From assembly GCA_021029095.1 (NCBI GenBank), contig JAJOHG010000098.1, forward strand, positions 39,448 through 103,447: DNA of 64,000 nucleotides, in the 5' to 3' direction. Shown here in pieces: positions 32,195-43,591 of this stretch; positions within the stretch are counted from its first letter, which is position 1, and each line of letters starts with the position of its first letter. The DNA comes from Phellopilus nigrolimitatus (Eukaryota; Basidiomycota; Agaricomycetes; Hymenochaetales; Hymenochaetaceae). Below the pieces are notes generated by a model. It made no database searches and was not told the origin of the DNA. It was given only the letters and a program-made list of their open reading frames with translations. A program made the position numbers and the translations under genes.

Positions 32195-33965
32195 ATGGCG
32201 AAGCCGGGCTTCTACGCAGTCGCGAAGGGGAAGGTCTCCGGGGTGTACACCACCTGGTCAGTGTCAGACGCATCGGGCTGCCGTTGGCGGAGCAATGACG
32301 TTCGATTGATCGCAGGGATGACTGCGAGGCGCAGGTGAAAGGGGTTTATGGCGCGAAGTATAAGAAGTTCAGCACCCTGCGCGAGGCCGAGGCGTACGCT
32401 GGCATGCCAGGCTCGTCTGCGGCAATGGCCTCTCCGTCTACTCCTCGTGTGGCCACTAAAAGCGACGCGTCTAATGCGATTCCAGTAGCTTCTGTACATA
32501 AACAGCCCGCTACGTCTGGAAAGGAGGATGAAGAAGATGGTTGTATTGTCGTCTACACTGACGGCGCGTGCAAGGGGAACGGCAAGGTCGGGAGCATCGC
32601 AGGTGTCGGCGTATGGTGGGGCCATGACGACTCTAGGTGAGCTGTCTCGATTTCTTCCGTCGTTTATGTCGACCTAAGCATAATGACCGCGTAGGAACAT
32701 AGCTGAGCGCTGTCCTGGAGATCAGACCAACAACAGAGCCGAGCTCATCGTGCGTGTTTTCGACTTTAATTCCTGGCTCCCTCCACAAGTGTCCGTTGAC
32801 GCGTGAAATAGCTCTAACTACCTGCATCACCCCTTAATGCAGGCAATCGTCCGCGTCCTCGAGGAGACACCAGTGCTGAAGATTCCGCTGAAAATAAAAA
32901 GCGACTCAAAATATTCTATCAGCTGTACGCATATCCCTCTTTCTCCCTGTTTCGTCCATCCGTCTACGTGTTTTAATAAACCTAATACACATTACTTCCA
33001 TCTAAACTTCCCCACAGGCCTCACCGAATGGCTCTCCGGTTGGGAACGCCGCGGCTGGGTGAACTCGAAGAGAGAGCCCGTGAAAAATAAGGAAATTATC
33101 CGCTACATCGTCGCGCTGCTCGCCCTCCGGGAGACACGCGGCCAGAAGGTGAAGTTCGCACATGTGTACGGCCACGTCGGCGTCGTAGGGAACGAGGGCG
33201 CGGATGCGCAGGCGAATCTTGGCGCGTTGCAGCCGGAGATGCCGGAGAGGGATTGGGACGCGGAAAGGGAGCGGACGGAGCTGACAATAGAGGATGAAGC
33301 AGCGCGTAGGATGGGAAAGAAAGTGGATGTGCCGGTGGAGATGCTGGTGGATGTGGAGGTGGAGGAAGAGGTGGTGGAGGAAGAGGAGGAGCCGGAGGTC
33401 GCGGACAAGGTAAGCTTCGTTTCATGCTTCACTTTTGGTTTTTTCTCGGAAAGTTATTAAGTGACGAACTGACTTCTGCTTCGTTTATAGTCTGTGCAAG
33501 CGGATATGCTGGACGCGGATATCGCGATGGACGACGAGGACGAGTTTTGGCGAGAGGCATGCGAACTCGACTTGGAGTCACTCGATGCGCCGCAAGAAAT
33601 TGCCACTGTCCCTATTCCTGCCCCTGTTCCTATTCCCGCTCCTGTTCCTACTTCCATCCCTGTTCCCATTCCCGTCTCTGTCCCAGCCCCAGCCCCAGCC
33701 CCAGCCGTCAAAAATAAGCATACTTTCAAACCCAAAATCATCTCGCCTCCTGCTTCTGCCGCTTCTCCAAAGACCAGCAGCAAGCCCAAGTCCAAGCCGC
33801 CGCCGCCGCCTGAACCGGAACCGGAACCGGAACCGGAGAACTACGACGACTACGCGGACTACGTGAGTAACCTTCTGCCCTTCTGTTTACTGTTTCGATC
33901 GCTAACAACTACCTATGAAGCTTCTGAGCCCCGAAGAGATGGAAGCAGAGCTTGCTGAGGCGTAG
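32195..33965 (+). CDS. RNH1: Ribonuclease H1 with extended C-terminal tail
   Basis: Seven exons, 32195-32256, 32316-32636, 32695-32749, 32843-32924, 33018-33409, 33491-33862 and 33921-33965, join in phase to 442 residues. Residues 1-50 form the RNase H1 hybrid-binding domain (FYAVAKGKVSGVYTTW and KKFSTLREAEAYAG). The catalytic domain begins VYTDGACKGNG with the first Asp, then NNRAEL (Glu), KSDSKYS (Asp), and VYGHVGVVGNEGADAQAN with the flap His and last Asp. The enzyme removes RNA from RNA-DNA hybrids in nucleus or mitochondria. After the catalytic domain comes an unusual tail of about 190 residues: Glu/Val-rich, then Pro-Ile-Pro-Val and Pro-Ala repeats, then Glu-Pro repeats. Most fungal RNases H1 end soon after the domain. 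The tail frame is kept by two good introns, so it is probably real. Confidence 0.93.
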
Positions 33966-34840
33966 GAGATGGCTTAGATCGTAAAGGAAGACAGCTGCGC
34001 CAGCAGAAGGTGCGGTGGCCGCTCATAATAGCGATACGGCTTGACTTGATCTTGTTACGTGTGCGTTTCCATTTGCTATATTCACAATTGTGCTTTTTAC
34101 TGTCGGCTGCCAGTTGGGTTGCGTGTATGATTGAATTTGGAGTGTGACTGTGAATGCCGTGACTCATTTTCTTGACTTGCAAAAAAGGCCTCAGTGTGCT
34201 ACTCGCAGGAAAGCAGATGGCCGCCGGGAGGGAAGTTTCCCGCATGCATCAGAGAAGGAACTCAGAAGGCCGGTCTGTGCATGGGGACGTGTGAGTGGAA
34301 GGTGAGCAGTTCTGATATATTCACTGCGCTCATACGCAGCCTCGTAAACAGACCGCAGTGAAGTCCGACAAAGTTCACAGAAAGCTGCAAAAACAAAAAT
34401 GACATCCAATGGCGATGAGTCGGACAACGAAGAGATATCGATGGCGTCTATTGTCTACTGGCAGAAGCTGAAGCTGCAATCTACATCATGCTGAGACTCT
34501 TCATCGCTGTCTGTGTCCACGATCGCACGCAGTGCACAAGTTGGAACCTGACTAAGTCCGTATTCTCATAATCATTTCAGTTCAACTTGACCAGCTGAAG
34601 CTGTATCGCGATTCTCGATATTACAGATAAGTATCGTTTCCGATCATGACGACCTAATCCTCAAAATGTTCATTACATGCTATGCCGATGATGCTTTCCC
34701 TCAACATGATTTTCTCGAGTTATTTGATCACTTTCGGCTGGACAAATGCGCAAGGACACCGTCGCTCCGGTAGTCACCTGTATCTCCGGATTAAATCATT
34801 GCTGAGATAGTTCCCGTTCAAACCAGTCACTATCATTGTC
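33966..34840. other. Spacer with no recognised gene
   Basis: RNH1 3' flank and A+T-richer sequence. Short frames occur on both strands but show no domain or splice support. Confidence 0.45.
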
Positions 34841-35020
34841 TATGTCGTCCTTGTCTTCGAGTCTCTGTTCCGTTACTGTACTAATCGCCCTTTCTGTCGG
34901 CAGAACAAGTCGAAGTAGAGGGGACACTCGATCGTGGGACAGAGCCGTACGACCATGCCGTCGTTTGGTTGAACAGACAACATCATTCATACCCGAACTT
35001 ACTCCAGTGAGTGTCTGTTA
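34841..35020 (+). pseudogene. RTA1-like remnant
   Basis: This reads like two fused parts of an RTA1-like gene. The sixth membrane segment, with VFESLFRYCTNRP, and the downstream GTAGAGGGGACACTCGAT loop (the VEGTLDH region of the complete copies) are followed directly by a piece resembling the TYR-ADGWTGNIIRTE region. The sequence between them is gone. Everything upstream is missing. Confidence 0.65.
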
Positions 35021-35914
35021 CGCGTCGTCCTTGGTACAGAGGAAAGTAACACTGTTTTTGAGATTTTGAATGTGGCTCCGAGTCAGTAAATTCAATTCCT
35101 CTTTTCCCTGAAGAGCGCCATACTAAGTGGGATCAACAGTAATCTGGTTAGAAACCAGGCAGACAAATATTTTGCAAGTCGGAAGGTGGTCTGTGCACGA
35201 CCTGTGCAGCATGAACCCCTCCAAGTTATTCAAGGTTCCAGGTCTCCAATAATGGATTAGAACAACGGTGACAAGGAGATAAATTATGCCTTCTTCGTAT
35301 CAGCGGTTATGACTTACTACTAATATAGCGGACGAACGTCCGGTAAGGATGACGTCAGCATTATGGATTGGCCCTGCCACCGCATGATGATCCGCGTCCT
35401 TCCAACTCAATCTCGAATATTGATCTCCGGATGTATAGTGGTCTCGCATTGTGGCAAGATTACTCCGGCCTTAAACCGTCAAAACGCCTTCAGCAGGCTA
35501 CCTATTAACTCGCACAGCTCGTACTTGTTTTTGCACGCATCGGCGCAGTACCTTCGTCTGTAGTCCGCCTCCCTATCATTCGCATTTCAAGTGTTCTGCG
35601 ACTGCGACCATGGTCAGGCTGCGAAATTCTCACAATGCTCTACTCTTATTAATGGTTCCTCTGCGGACATATCTCCGTCGGCCTGGATTTGCGTTACTGC
35701 CATGTAGCGCCTGATGTTTGAGCGGCTATGTCCCTTTCCGCATGCGTCCCACTAAAGCAGCGCTTAGTCGAAAGACATGAGCTCAGCGAAGGCAGTGCGG
35801 TCCACCGTCCATGCATGTTTTTATTCCTATTTAGACGGTCAATGAATTTCGAGAGTTTGTGTCAGCTAATCCCCACATTCCTTTCTTCTTCCTTTGCATT
35901 CTACGTACGCCTTG
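35021..35914. other. Upstream region of RTA1-like copy 1
   Basis: No gene was recognised. Segments such as TTAACTCGCGCAGCTCG near 40049 and its relative near 35506 show that the upstream regions of RTA1 copies 1 and 2 are themselves duplicated. Confidence 0.5.
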
Positions 35915-37221
35915 ATGAGTATACGAGAAATCAATCCCGAGCTCAAATACGGCTATATTCCAACGGAGTGGATTTGCATCACTTTCGTATCACTTTTTGG
36001 AATCTCGACTTGTAAGTTGTTTTGTCTCATGGCCAGAACGCGTCGGCACGTATTCATACCAAGCTCTTTACAAGTTCTACATCTGGTCGAAGCTATTTAC
36101 TTCAGGATCTGGTGGCTGCTCCCCACAGTTATACTCGCCGGTGTTGGCGAAACCATTGGTTGGTCAGGTCGGCTCTGGTCATCTCAGACGTTTGATGGTA
36201 ATGCCTCTGTCCCGTATCTCATGCAGTGGGTCTCTTCGTCCTTAATTTTACATTTTGATTGATAACACGATCTTCCCTAGGATTTCCTCTACGGTCATTT
36301 CTCCGACACCGCTCGTTGCCGCAAACTTCATCATCCTGGGACGCATAATTCAGAAACTTGGGTCTCAATATAGTCGACTTAAACCACGATTGTGTAAGTG
36401 GTGTCTATGCGATTTTAACTCGATGATCATTGCTAACGGGACATTGCAGATACAATTATTTTCTGCTCAGCTGTAAGAATTTTATTTTTCTGCCTTGCTT
36501 CTACTTCGGTTGAAAGACGTATATTAGGATACCGTCGCGCTGATAATCCAAGCACTTGGCGGTGCGGCAGCATCTTCAGCTACTACTGAAAGTGGTGCTC
36601 AAGAGTAAGAATTCTTTTCAGCCATGTCGTGTTCTGCTACTAAATTGTATATTATCGGACAGAGGCGCAAACATCATGCTCGCTGGAGTTATTATTCAAA
36701 TGGGTATGTCCTTTATATGCAATTATGTTCGACGACAGCTAAGACACACTAGTTGCCATTACTTTCTACGTCACCCTGGCCGCCGAATTTCTATTCCGCT
36801 ATGCCACGAAACGTTCTTTTCGCGAGAAAAGCTCTGACGAAGTAGAGGGGACACTTGACCACAGGTCAAGACTGATGATCATCGGCCTGGGTATAAGCAC
36901 GCTGTTAATCTTCATCCGGTATACTGCTTTCTCAAGTTTTTAAATCACGTTCCGAAAACCAACGCACCATATTAGAGCTGTGTACCGCACGATAGAACTT
37001 GCAGATGGTTGGACAGGTGATGTCCTTCGGACTCAAGTACTCTTCAGTCAGTCTCCGAATTCGCTCTAACTTGCGGGACACTAACATTGGCGATGTGATT
37101 AGATGTCCTCGATGGCGCAATGATCTGCATTGCGATCTATACGCTGAACTTTTTCCATCCTGGATTTCTCCTATCTCGCGTTACGCCTGGTGTCGCGACC
37201 GAGAAAGTCTTCAACGATTAG
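35915..37221 (+). CDS. RTA1-like seven-transmembrane protein, copy 1 (short tail)
   Basis: Nine exons, 35915-36011, 36075-36225, 36281-36393, 36450-36472, 36528-36604, 36663-36703, 36753-36918, 36976-37046 and 37103-37221, join in phase to 285 residues. RTA1 family signatures are visible: YGYIPTEWIC at the first helix, GETIGWSGRLWSSQ, PTPLVAANFIILGRIIQKLG, TLAAEFLFRYATKR, YRTIELADGWTGDV, and the last helix ICIAIYTLNFFHPGFLL. RTA1-like proteins are fungal plasma-membrane proteins of the lipid-translocating exporter family, linked in yeast to 7-aminocholesterol resistance and phytosphingosine export. The role here is inferred. Compared with copy 2, a TCG-to-TAG change ends it right after the last helix, removing 34 tail residues; the helices are complete. 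Exon 4 is 23 nt. Confidence 0.88.
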
Positions 37222-37543
37222 CGCGAGACGACTCCTTCTCTTACGGGAATGGTGCGCAGTCCGGCCTCGCGAAAGCAAGTGAATGCAGGCATCGGCCATG
37301 CCCGAGGATTTGTCTGAAGATTTGTAGATTTGTATACAATATACCCGGAAAGTATCGTAGATGCGTCGTTCTCTTTTATACTCGGATACTAAAAACGCTG
37401 GTGACTGGACGTGCAACTAATGAAGCGTATCGAAAGTCGGTCCCACAGGGTTCCTTTCTAACTTCCAATGTGATGAGCGGGTCGAAGATTGAACCTAAAA
37501 TCGGAACGCTAAAGAATGAGAGGATATCAGAGCTCACTTTTAG

Positions 37544-37726
37544 ATTCTAATTGAAGCCTTTTCGATCTCCAAGAACGAGGCGTCAAACACAATTCTCTCT
37601 GATATCGCGCAGCTTGAATTATTCGTTTCGAGCTTGTTCGAAGAGGTTCGGCGCATCGGCTGCAAATACTTTTACACTCCGACGCTCAATAAAAAAGAAA
37701 CTAGCCCGTCTCAATTCTGTATCTGA
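37544..37726 (+). other. Orphan 60-codon open stretch downstream of RTA1 copy 1
   Basis: After a CACTTTTAG acceptor-like site, a frame reads IEAFSISKNEASN, DIAQLELFVSSLFEEV and RRIGCKYF, and stops at 37724-37726. It is helical and acidic, unlike random frames, but it lacks a start and no family is recognised. It may be an exon remnant. Confidence 0.25.
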
Positions 37727-38140
37727 TTTGTCTGTATCTACGAGTTCGGCATGGACATCGGGTAACCGGTGTTATAGTAACCGGAGTAGATATACAGCGT
37801 GAGAAATGAGACCTTCTCGAGCTTGCTGAGGGATCAGAGCGGAGCTTGAAAGTGGCCTAATCCGGTCGACTTTCTGCAGCTGCATGGTGCATAATTCATT
37901 ATTTACGATATTCTGTCCCTGAGGCATGTTTCTGCCAAAAAAAAATGGAGAAGGGATATCTTGACATACTTAAGCTCAGCTATATGCACCAAAGCAAGCC
38001 ATCTGAGTTTGTTCAAGGATGATATGCACCTTTCAGTGCCAGAGTGACGTTGCATGTGACATGCCATCACGCGTTGACTTAGCGTGTCATATCCATTCAC
38101 ATCCATTTTTATGCCGACGAGCCGTGATTGCAGTTAGAAC
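37727..38140. other. A+T-rich spacer
   Basis: No gene was recognised. There is a run of nine A at about 37939-37947. Confidence 0.4.
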
Positions 38141-38147
38141 TCCGACG

Positions 38148-38196
38148 CCTTAGACACACGAGATACAACTCTGGAGTGTATCTCATGTGTTTAAGG
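38148..38196. repeat. Imperfect palindrome (hairpin)
   Basis: The left arm CCTTAGACACACGAGATACA (from 38148) pairs with the right arm, which ends in TATCTCATGTGTTTAAGG at 38196. A loop of about five bases separates them. It immediately precedes a G-run (AGGGGGGGAG at about 38250) and the tandem-repeat block, so it may be the terminus of a foldback or MITE element. Confidence 0.7.
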
Positions 38197-38394
38197 CACG
38201 ACCGGCGTTATCGCCAAACATGAATTTATATGTGGGGTGCCCACATATTAGGGGGGGAGCGAAGCGTGTGTGTGACTAAGGCTTATTCTGAGCTCTTTCA
38301 TTTTAGCTCTCTATTACCATTGATTTAATATTTTCAGTGTGATGTAACCATAAGTAATGGTTTAAAATCTCCACTAGTAATGTCAGCTTTTGTA

Positions 38395-38885
38395 TGCGTG
38401 CAGAGAGGATGGCCACAGTCCCAGGTCACGTGACACACTTTTGGGAGGCCGGTAAGTCCTTTTTTTTTTTAACTAGCCCTTATTTAATTTTGTAAGTAAA
38501 AGTGAAAAATTTATTTGCTAAGATCAGGAGGTCAAGTGCGGAAGGAGGAAAGGAAGAGGAGAGAGGAAGCAAGCATACATGCAGCGGCATAATGAGTTCT
38601 CACGGGATGGGCAACCTCCATGATAGACTTTTGGGAACTCTATCCTGGTAATTCGCTCCCCAAATATTTTTATTATATTTTTTTGCAAGCAAAAGTACAA
38701 GATTTATTTGCTAAACTCAGGATTTTTTTTGCGGAAGGAGGGAAAGAAAGAGAGGGGAGACGGCCTACATACCTCGAAGGCACGCCCCATCATGGGCAGT
38801 TCTCACGGGGGGGGGCCACACAGCCACACGCAACACATCACGTGATAGCTTTTTGGGAGCCTCTATCCATGTAAATGGGAGCTTC
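38395..38885. repeat. Tandem repeat block of about 200-bp units
   Basis: Three diverged copies share the same order of motifs: a TCACGGG/CACGTGA segment, CTTTTGGGA with CTCTATCC, a T-rich segment, TTTGTAAG or TTTGCAAGCAAAAGTACAAG, then TTTATTTGCTAA and TGCGGAAGGAGG with purine-rich sequence. Copies lie at about 38395-38575, 38590-38765 and 38780-38885, the last partial. A hairpin GGGAGCTTCGCTCCC is at 38878-38892. It is non-coding. Confidence 0.7.
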
Positions 38886-38889
38886 GCTC

Positions 38890-40214
38890 CCAAAAAAGGA
38901 AATGCACCAACTTCCTGGTCGACCCAAGCCAACGGTCAAGCCTGAACGGATTTCTCTGCCGGCGTAGATACAGACGTAGACACAGAATTGAGACGGGCTA
39001 CTCTCTCTATTTGATAATAATCGGAGTCTGAACTGCACCCTATTTAGGACTTCAAACCTTGATGAGTCCAAGTTCCGCTGTTTCAACGAGTTCAATTTAT
39101 TGCAGTGCTTAAACCGATGTTCATCGAAACCTGAAATTGTATTTGATTCGTCGAACCGCTCGAGAGAGTGTTTTGGCTGAATTCTGAGGTCCCCTAGTCC
39201 CATTACCTTTATACGTGCGTTTTACATATTTTGTTTACATTTTCGCTCATTGTCGCCAGTTGCGGACTGAACTGACAGTGGTTCTAAACGGATACGATTA
39301 GATTTGAAACTCCGTTTCTAGGTGTTCTTTTTTTGATATAGGAGTGTGGGGTATTATTCTCGGGAAGGTGAGCGATTGAACTAATCAGTGCAGACAAACA
39401 GATTCAGCATCTTCACGTACAAAAAGAAAACCAAGGGGTGACAAAACACATATAAGAAAGGCAGTTTTTGGTTCATCCAACACAGTCTAATGACTCATAT
39501 GCAGAGAAAGTGCAGGGAGGCTGCGGAATCAGAATGGGCGCTGGATGGAAACGCGCAAAACGTACCAGACCGCGACGAGATCGGAAAGCGGGATTGTGTG
39601 GCCGCTCATGCTGAACAAACTGGACGACAGAGTGCTAGGTTGTTCGTCTTCTACTGTCTACTCAGAAACAATAAGCTATGATCAACTTCGTTGAAGGCGA
39701 GTAGAAAATGTTGAAACTCTTCGTCGTTGCGCTCGTGATTATCATGCTGCGCTGTGCTCACGTTATAGGTTAAATTCAAATTGCTCGGTCAATAATTGCT
39801 CGGTCCATTATTCCGCTTTGATCTGACCGGATGACTGAAGCTTCGCCTCGATTATTAAACCGCGGACGAGTGGCAGAGCGTGATGATGTCGGATGGCCGG
39901 GAGGATACATGTGTTCCTGCGTAGGCGATGTCTCCCTCAACAACCACTCAAGTCCTTAAACTACTTATTTTGGATTTGCACTGTGGCATTTTCTCATCGC
40001 GCCCAAGGCTTCAGATATATGTAAATTGATATTCCCTTTCTGCAGGCGGCTTGTTAACTCGCGCAGCTCGCATCGAGATTATGAGCGCAGCGGGGCAGTG
40101 CAATAAGGCACATGCGTGTCCTTATTTATGTGGTCGACCAGTTTTGAGGATTTGTACATCTAGTTCCCTCCTTCATTGACCTCGCTTTCACGCTCTCAAC
40201 ATTTCTCAACTGTC
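38890..40214. other. Spacer and upstream region of RTA1 copy 2
   Basis: No gene was recognised. The last 400 bases resemble the upstream region of RTA1 copy 1. Confidence 0.45.
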
Positions 40215-41631
40215 ATGGTGAGTATACGAGAGATCAACCCTGGCCTCCAGTACGGCTATATTCCAACGGAGTGGATTTGCATCACTTTCGTCTCGCTATT
40301 TGGAATCTCGACTTGTAAGTTTTGTTTTATCTCATGACCGTGCTGCGTTGGCACATACTCATTTTGAACCTTTACAAGTTCTACATCTGGTCGAAGCTAT
40401 TTATTTCAGGATCTGGTGGCTGCTCCCCACAGTCATACTCGCCGGTATTGGCGAAACCATTGGCTGGTCAGGTCGGCTCTGGTCATCCCAGACGTTTGAT
40501 GGTAATGCCTCTGTCCCGTATCTCATGCAGTGGGTCTCTTCGTCCTTTATTTTACATTTTGATTGATAACACAATCTTTCTTAGGATTTCTTCTACTATC
40601 ATTGCTCCGACACCGCTTGTTGCCGCAAATTTCATCATCTTGGGGCGCATAATTCAGAAACTTGGACCTCAATACAGTCGACTCAAGCCACGAATGTGTA
40701 AGTGGAATCTATACTCTTTTAATTAGGAGTCGCCTCTGACAGTAGATTGCAGATACGATTGTTTTCTGTTCAGCTGTAAGGTTTCTAATTTTTTTCTCTT
40801 TGATTCTGGCTGAAGGAAATCTATTAGGACATCGTGGTTTTGATAGTCCAAGCAGTTGGCGGTGCGTCTGCATCTTCAGCCACTACTGATAGTGGTGCTA
40901 AAGAGTAAGGGCCCTTCTTACTCGTCTTATATCATATTTGAAATTTGATTATCCTCACTCGATAGTGGGGCTCATATCATGCTCGCTGGAATTATTATTC
41001 AATTGGGTATGTCTTTTCATTAATATACAGTTATATTCGACGACCGCTAAGACACACTAGTTGCCATTACTTTCTACGTCACCCTGGCCGCCGAATTTCT
41101 GTTCCGTTATGCCACGAAACGACCTTTCCGCGGGCCAGCTACGGGAGACGTAGAGGGGACGCTTGACCACAGGTCCAGACTGATGATCATCGGCTTGGGT
41201 ATAAGCACGCTTTTGATATTTATCCGGTATATTGCTTTCACAAACTTATAAGTCACGTTCCGAAAACTAAAGCACCATATTAGAGCTGTGTACCGAACGA
41301 TAGAGCTTGCAGATGGTTGGACAGGTGACGTCCTTCGGACTCAAGTATTCTTCGGTCAGTCTCCAAGTTTCCTCTACTTTTCGGGATACTTACATTGCTG
41401 ATGTGATTAGATGTCCTCGATGGCGCGATGATTTGCATTGCGATATACACGTTGAATTTCTTCCATCCTGGATTTCTCCTATCTCGCGTTATGCCTAGTA
41501 TCGCGAGCGAGAAAGCCTTCAACGATTCGCGCGAGACGACCCTTTCTCTTGCTGGAATGGAGTCCAGTCAAGGCTCTCGAAAGAATTATTATGCAGGATC
41601 AGGTGTCGTCACGCAGACTCAGGTCGTCTAA
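40215..41631 (+). CDS. RTA1-like seven-transmembrane protein, copy 2 (complete)
   Basis: Nine exons, 40215-40314, 40379-40529, 40585-40697, 40753-40775, 40828-40904, 40966-41006, 41061-41226, 41284-41354 and 41411-41631, join in phase to 320 residues. Exon layout is identical to copy 1. The same RTA1 signatures are present, including YGYIPTEWIC, GETIGWSGRLWSSQ, EFLFRYATKRPFRG, YRTIELADGWTGDV and ICIAIYTLNFFHPGFLL. It keeps a 45-residue cytosolic tail after the last helix, rich in Ser, Thr and Gln, and ends QTQVV. It is the most complete member of the local cluster. Likely plasma-membrane lipid or drug-stress protein; the substrate is unknown. The alternative start would omit the first three codons (ATG is followed by GTGAGT, itself donor-like). 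Confidence 0.9.
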
Positions 41632-42038
41632 TGATCTCTTGGTGGTCGGTTCTTCTTCAGGGACATTTTTTTCTATGGTTTTACGGCTGAAATCATCGAT
41701 TGGACTTACTCGCATCCTTATATACTTAAATTGCATGTTACGAGCTTGAAGAATTGAGGAGTGCCTCTGCTCGACACTGGCTGCCTTCAGCTGCGCGTAC
41801 TTTATGCATAATATGTCGTGGTTACGTAATACTTGCGGACCGAGATTCGCAGAAACCGCACGAATGTCCGACGTGATGACGTCAGCGTTGGTTTGAGAAG
41901 GACTTTTCCCGCCCTTGATGACATTCGCCAATTGTCAGATTGGGCTCACACCCGTGTAAATTTCCGCAGCGCCGTGGATGCACCTTTCCGTGCCTGTCCG
42001 TCTTATAACTTACTATGGATTATTCTGTCACATCTTGA
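41632..42038. other. Spacer after RTA1 copy 2
   Basis: Non-coding by inspection. GATGACGTCAGCGTTGG at 41876 resembles GATGACGTCAGCATTATGG at about 35348, another trace of the RTA1-unit duplication. Confidence 0.4.
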
Positions 42039-43591
42039 AATATACAGCTTCGCCGAGATGCAGGACTTGTAGAAGGCAACTAAGTACGCACACAAATGCA
42101 TAATATTCAAAGACACAAACTCACGAGTTGAAATGCCAAAAAGCGAAATGAAAATGACACAAATCCATTCCGTTGGAATATAGCCATAGAGGAGGTTGGG
42201 GTTGATCTGTAGAGTTTTGAGGGGCGGAAACTCACTTAGAAATCTTGTCGACTTACCATGGCACAGCGGCGCGAAGTCGCGGGCGTGAAGGGGGAGGGGC
42301 GTGAGGAGGGGCGGGAGTTTCAACTTCATCTGGCAACATAAGTATCGAAACGCGCAGCACACGCTACTTCACCCGACCCCGACGCTGGTGGCTACTTCCT
42401 ACAGTTGTACTAGCGGGTATTGGTGAGGTTATTGGCTGGTCAGGCAGACTCTGGTCATCCCAGACCGTTGATGGCAATGCCTTAAATCCGTACCTTATGC
42501 AGTGAGTCTCTTCCCCCTTCATGGTTTTATGAGAAACTGACAGCGTAATTGTTCTTAGAATTTCTACTACTATCATTGCTCCGACGCCACTCGTTGCCGC
42601 GAACTTCGTCATCTTGGGACACTTAATTCAGCAACTTGGGACACAATATAGTCGACTTAAACCGCGATGGTGTGAGTAGCGCTCCTTCGTTTTGCTTCGA
42701 CGCTGCTGACGAGACGCCACAGATACAATCATCTTCTGCTCGGCCGTAAGGAACTTCTGTAAATTGTTTCTTACTTTGGACTGATAGTAGTACGTTAGTA
42801 CGTTAGGACGTCGTCGCTCTGGTCGTCCAAGCAGTTGGCGGCGCATCTGCATCAGAGGCCCTTCAATCCGGCAATAATAATCCTGAAGTGTGAGATACCT
42901 TTTCATATATAGCGTCTCTTTACGTTAAGTCCCTCCATCCGACAGAGGAGGACACATAATGCTCGCTGGTATTGTTATTCAGTTGGGTATGTCTTTTTCC
43001 CCATACATGTGAGAGTCCAGCCATTGCTAAAACCTGGTCCGCCAGTCGCCATCACTATCTACGTTTCCCTTGCAATCGAGTTTCTCTTCCGCTACTATAC
43101 AAAGCGCCCTATCCGAAAGCAAAATACAAGCGATATACAGGGAACACTTGACCGTAAGTCCGAACTGATGGTTCTCGGCCTGGGCTTCAGTACACTGTTC
43201 ATATTCATCCGGTATGTTTTTTTTTTTTTTCTTTTCTTCCCCCCCCCCCCCCCCCCCCCCCCTCTGGCTTGAAGTCTAGAAAATAAGATTGAGTCTAAAC
43301 CACTGTGTTTCTCAGAGCTGTGTACCGTACGATAGAGCTGTCGGATGGCTGGACAGGCAACATCATTCGGACCGAAGTGTTTTTCAGTGAGTCCTTATCT
43401 CATTTCACTGCGAGGAACTAGAGATTAATGCCGCTGACGCAGACGTCCTTGACGGCGCGATGATTTGCATCGCAATTTATACGCTCAACTTCCTCCACCC
43501 TGGGTTTCTCTTGTCGCGCGTTGTGCCTGATTCGACAGAGGAGAAAATTCCCTCCGATTCGCGAGAAAACTCTATCACTCTTACTGTATGA
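42039..43591 (+). pseudogene. RTA1-like copy 3, disrupted by a small inversion
   Basis: From about 42382 to 43591 the plus strand carries exons 2 (part) to 9 of an RTA1-like gene: RWWLLPTVVLAGIGEVIGWS, TPLVAANFVILGHLIQ, FLFRYYTKRPIRKQN, YRTIELSDGWTGNIIR and ICIAIYTLNFLHPGFLL, ending ITLTV. The missing 5' part lies on the minus strand at about 42259-42039: ATG with a GTAAGT donor, then INPNLLYGYIPTEWIC, FISLFGIST and CISAKLYIS. The ends of these two parts meet the break in the same codon region, so a segment of about 340 bp has flipped. Later exons show no obvious stop, suggesting the break is recent. It cannot make a full product as arranged. Confidence 0.85.
43215..43262. repeat. Homopolymer tract T then C in an RTA1-3 intron
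   Basis: A run of T (with one C) passes through CTTTTCTTCC into about 22 C residues at 43241-43262, in the intron between the sixth-helix exon and the VYRTIEL exon. Length is likely variable and error-prone. Confidence 0.9.

Noticed and set aside
33585..33866. Leu/Pro-rich alternative frame in RNH1 exon 6
   Set aside because: A frame-shifted reading of the repetitive Pro tail, not separate coding.
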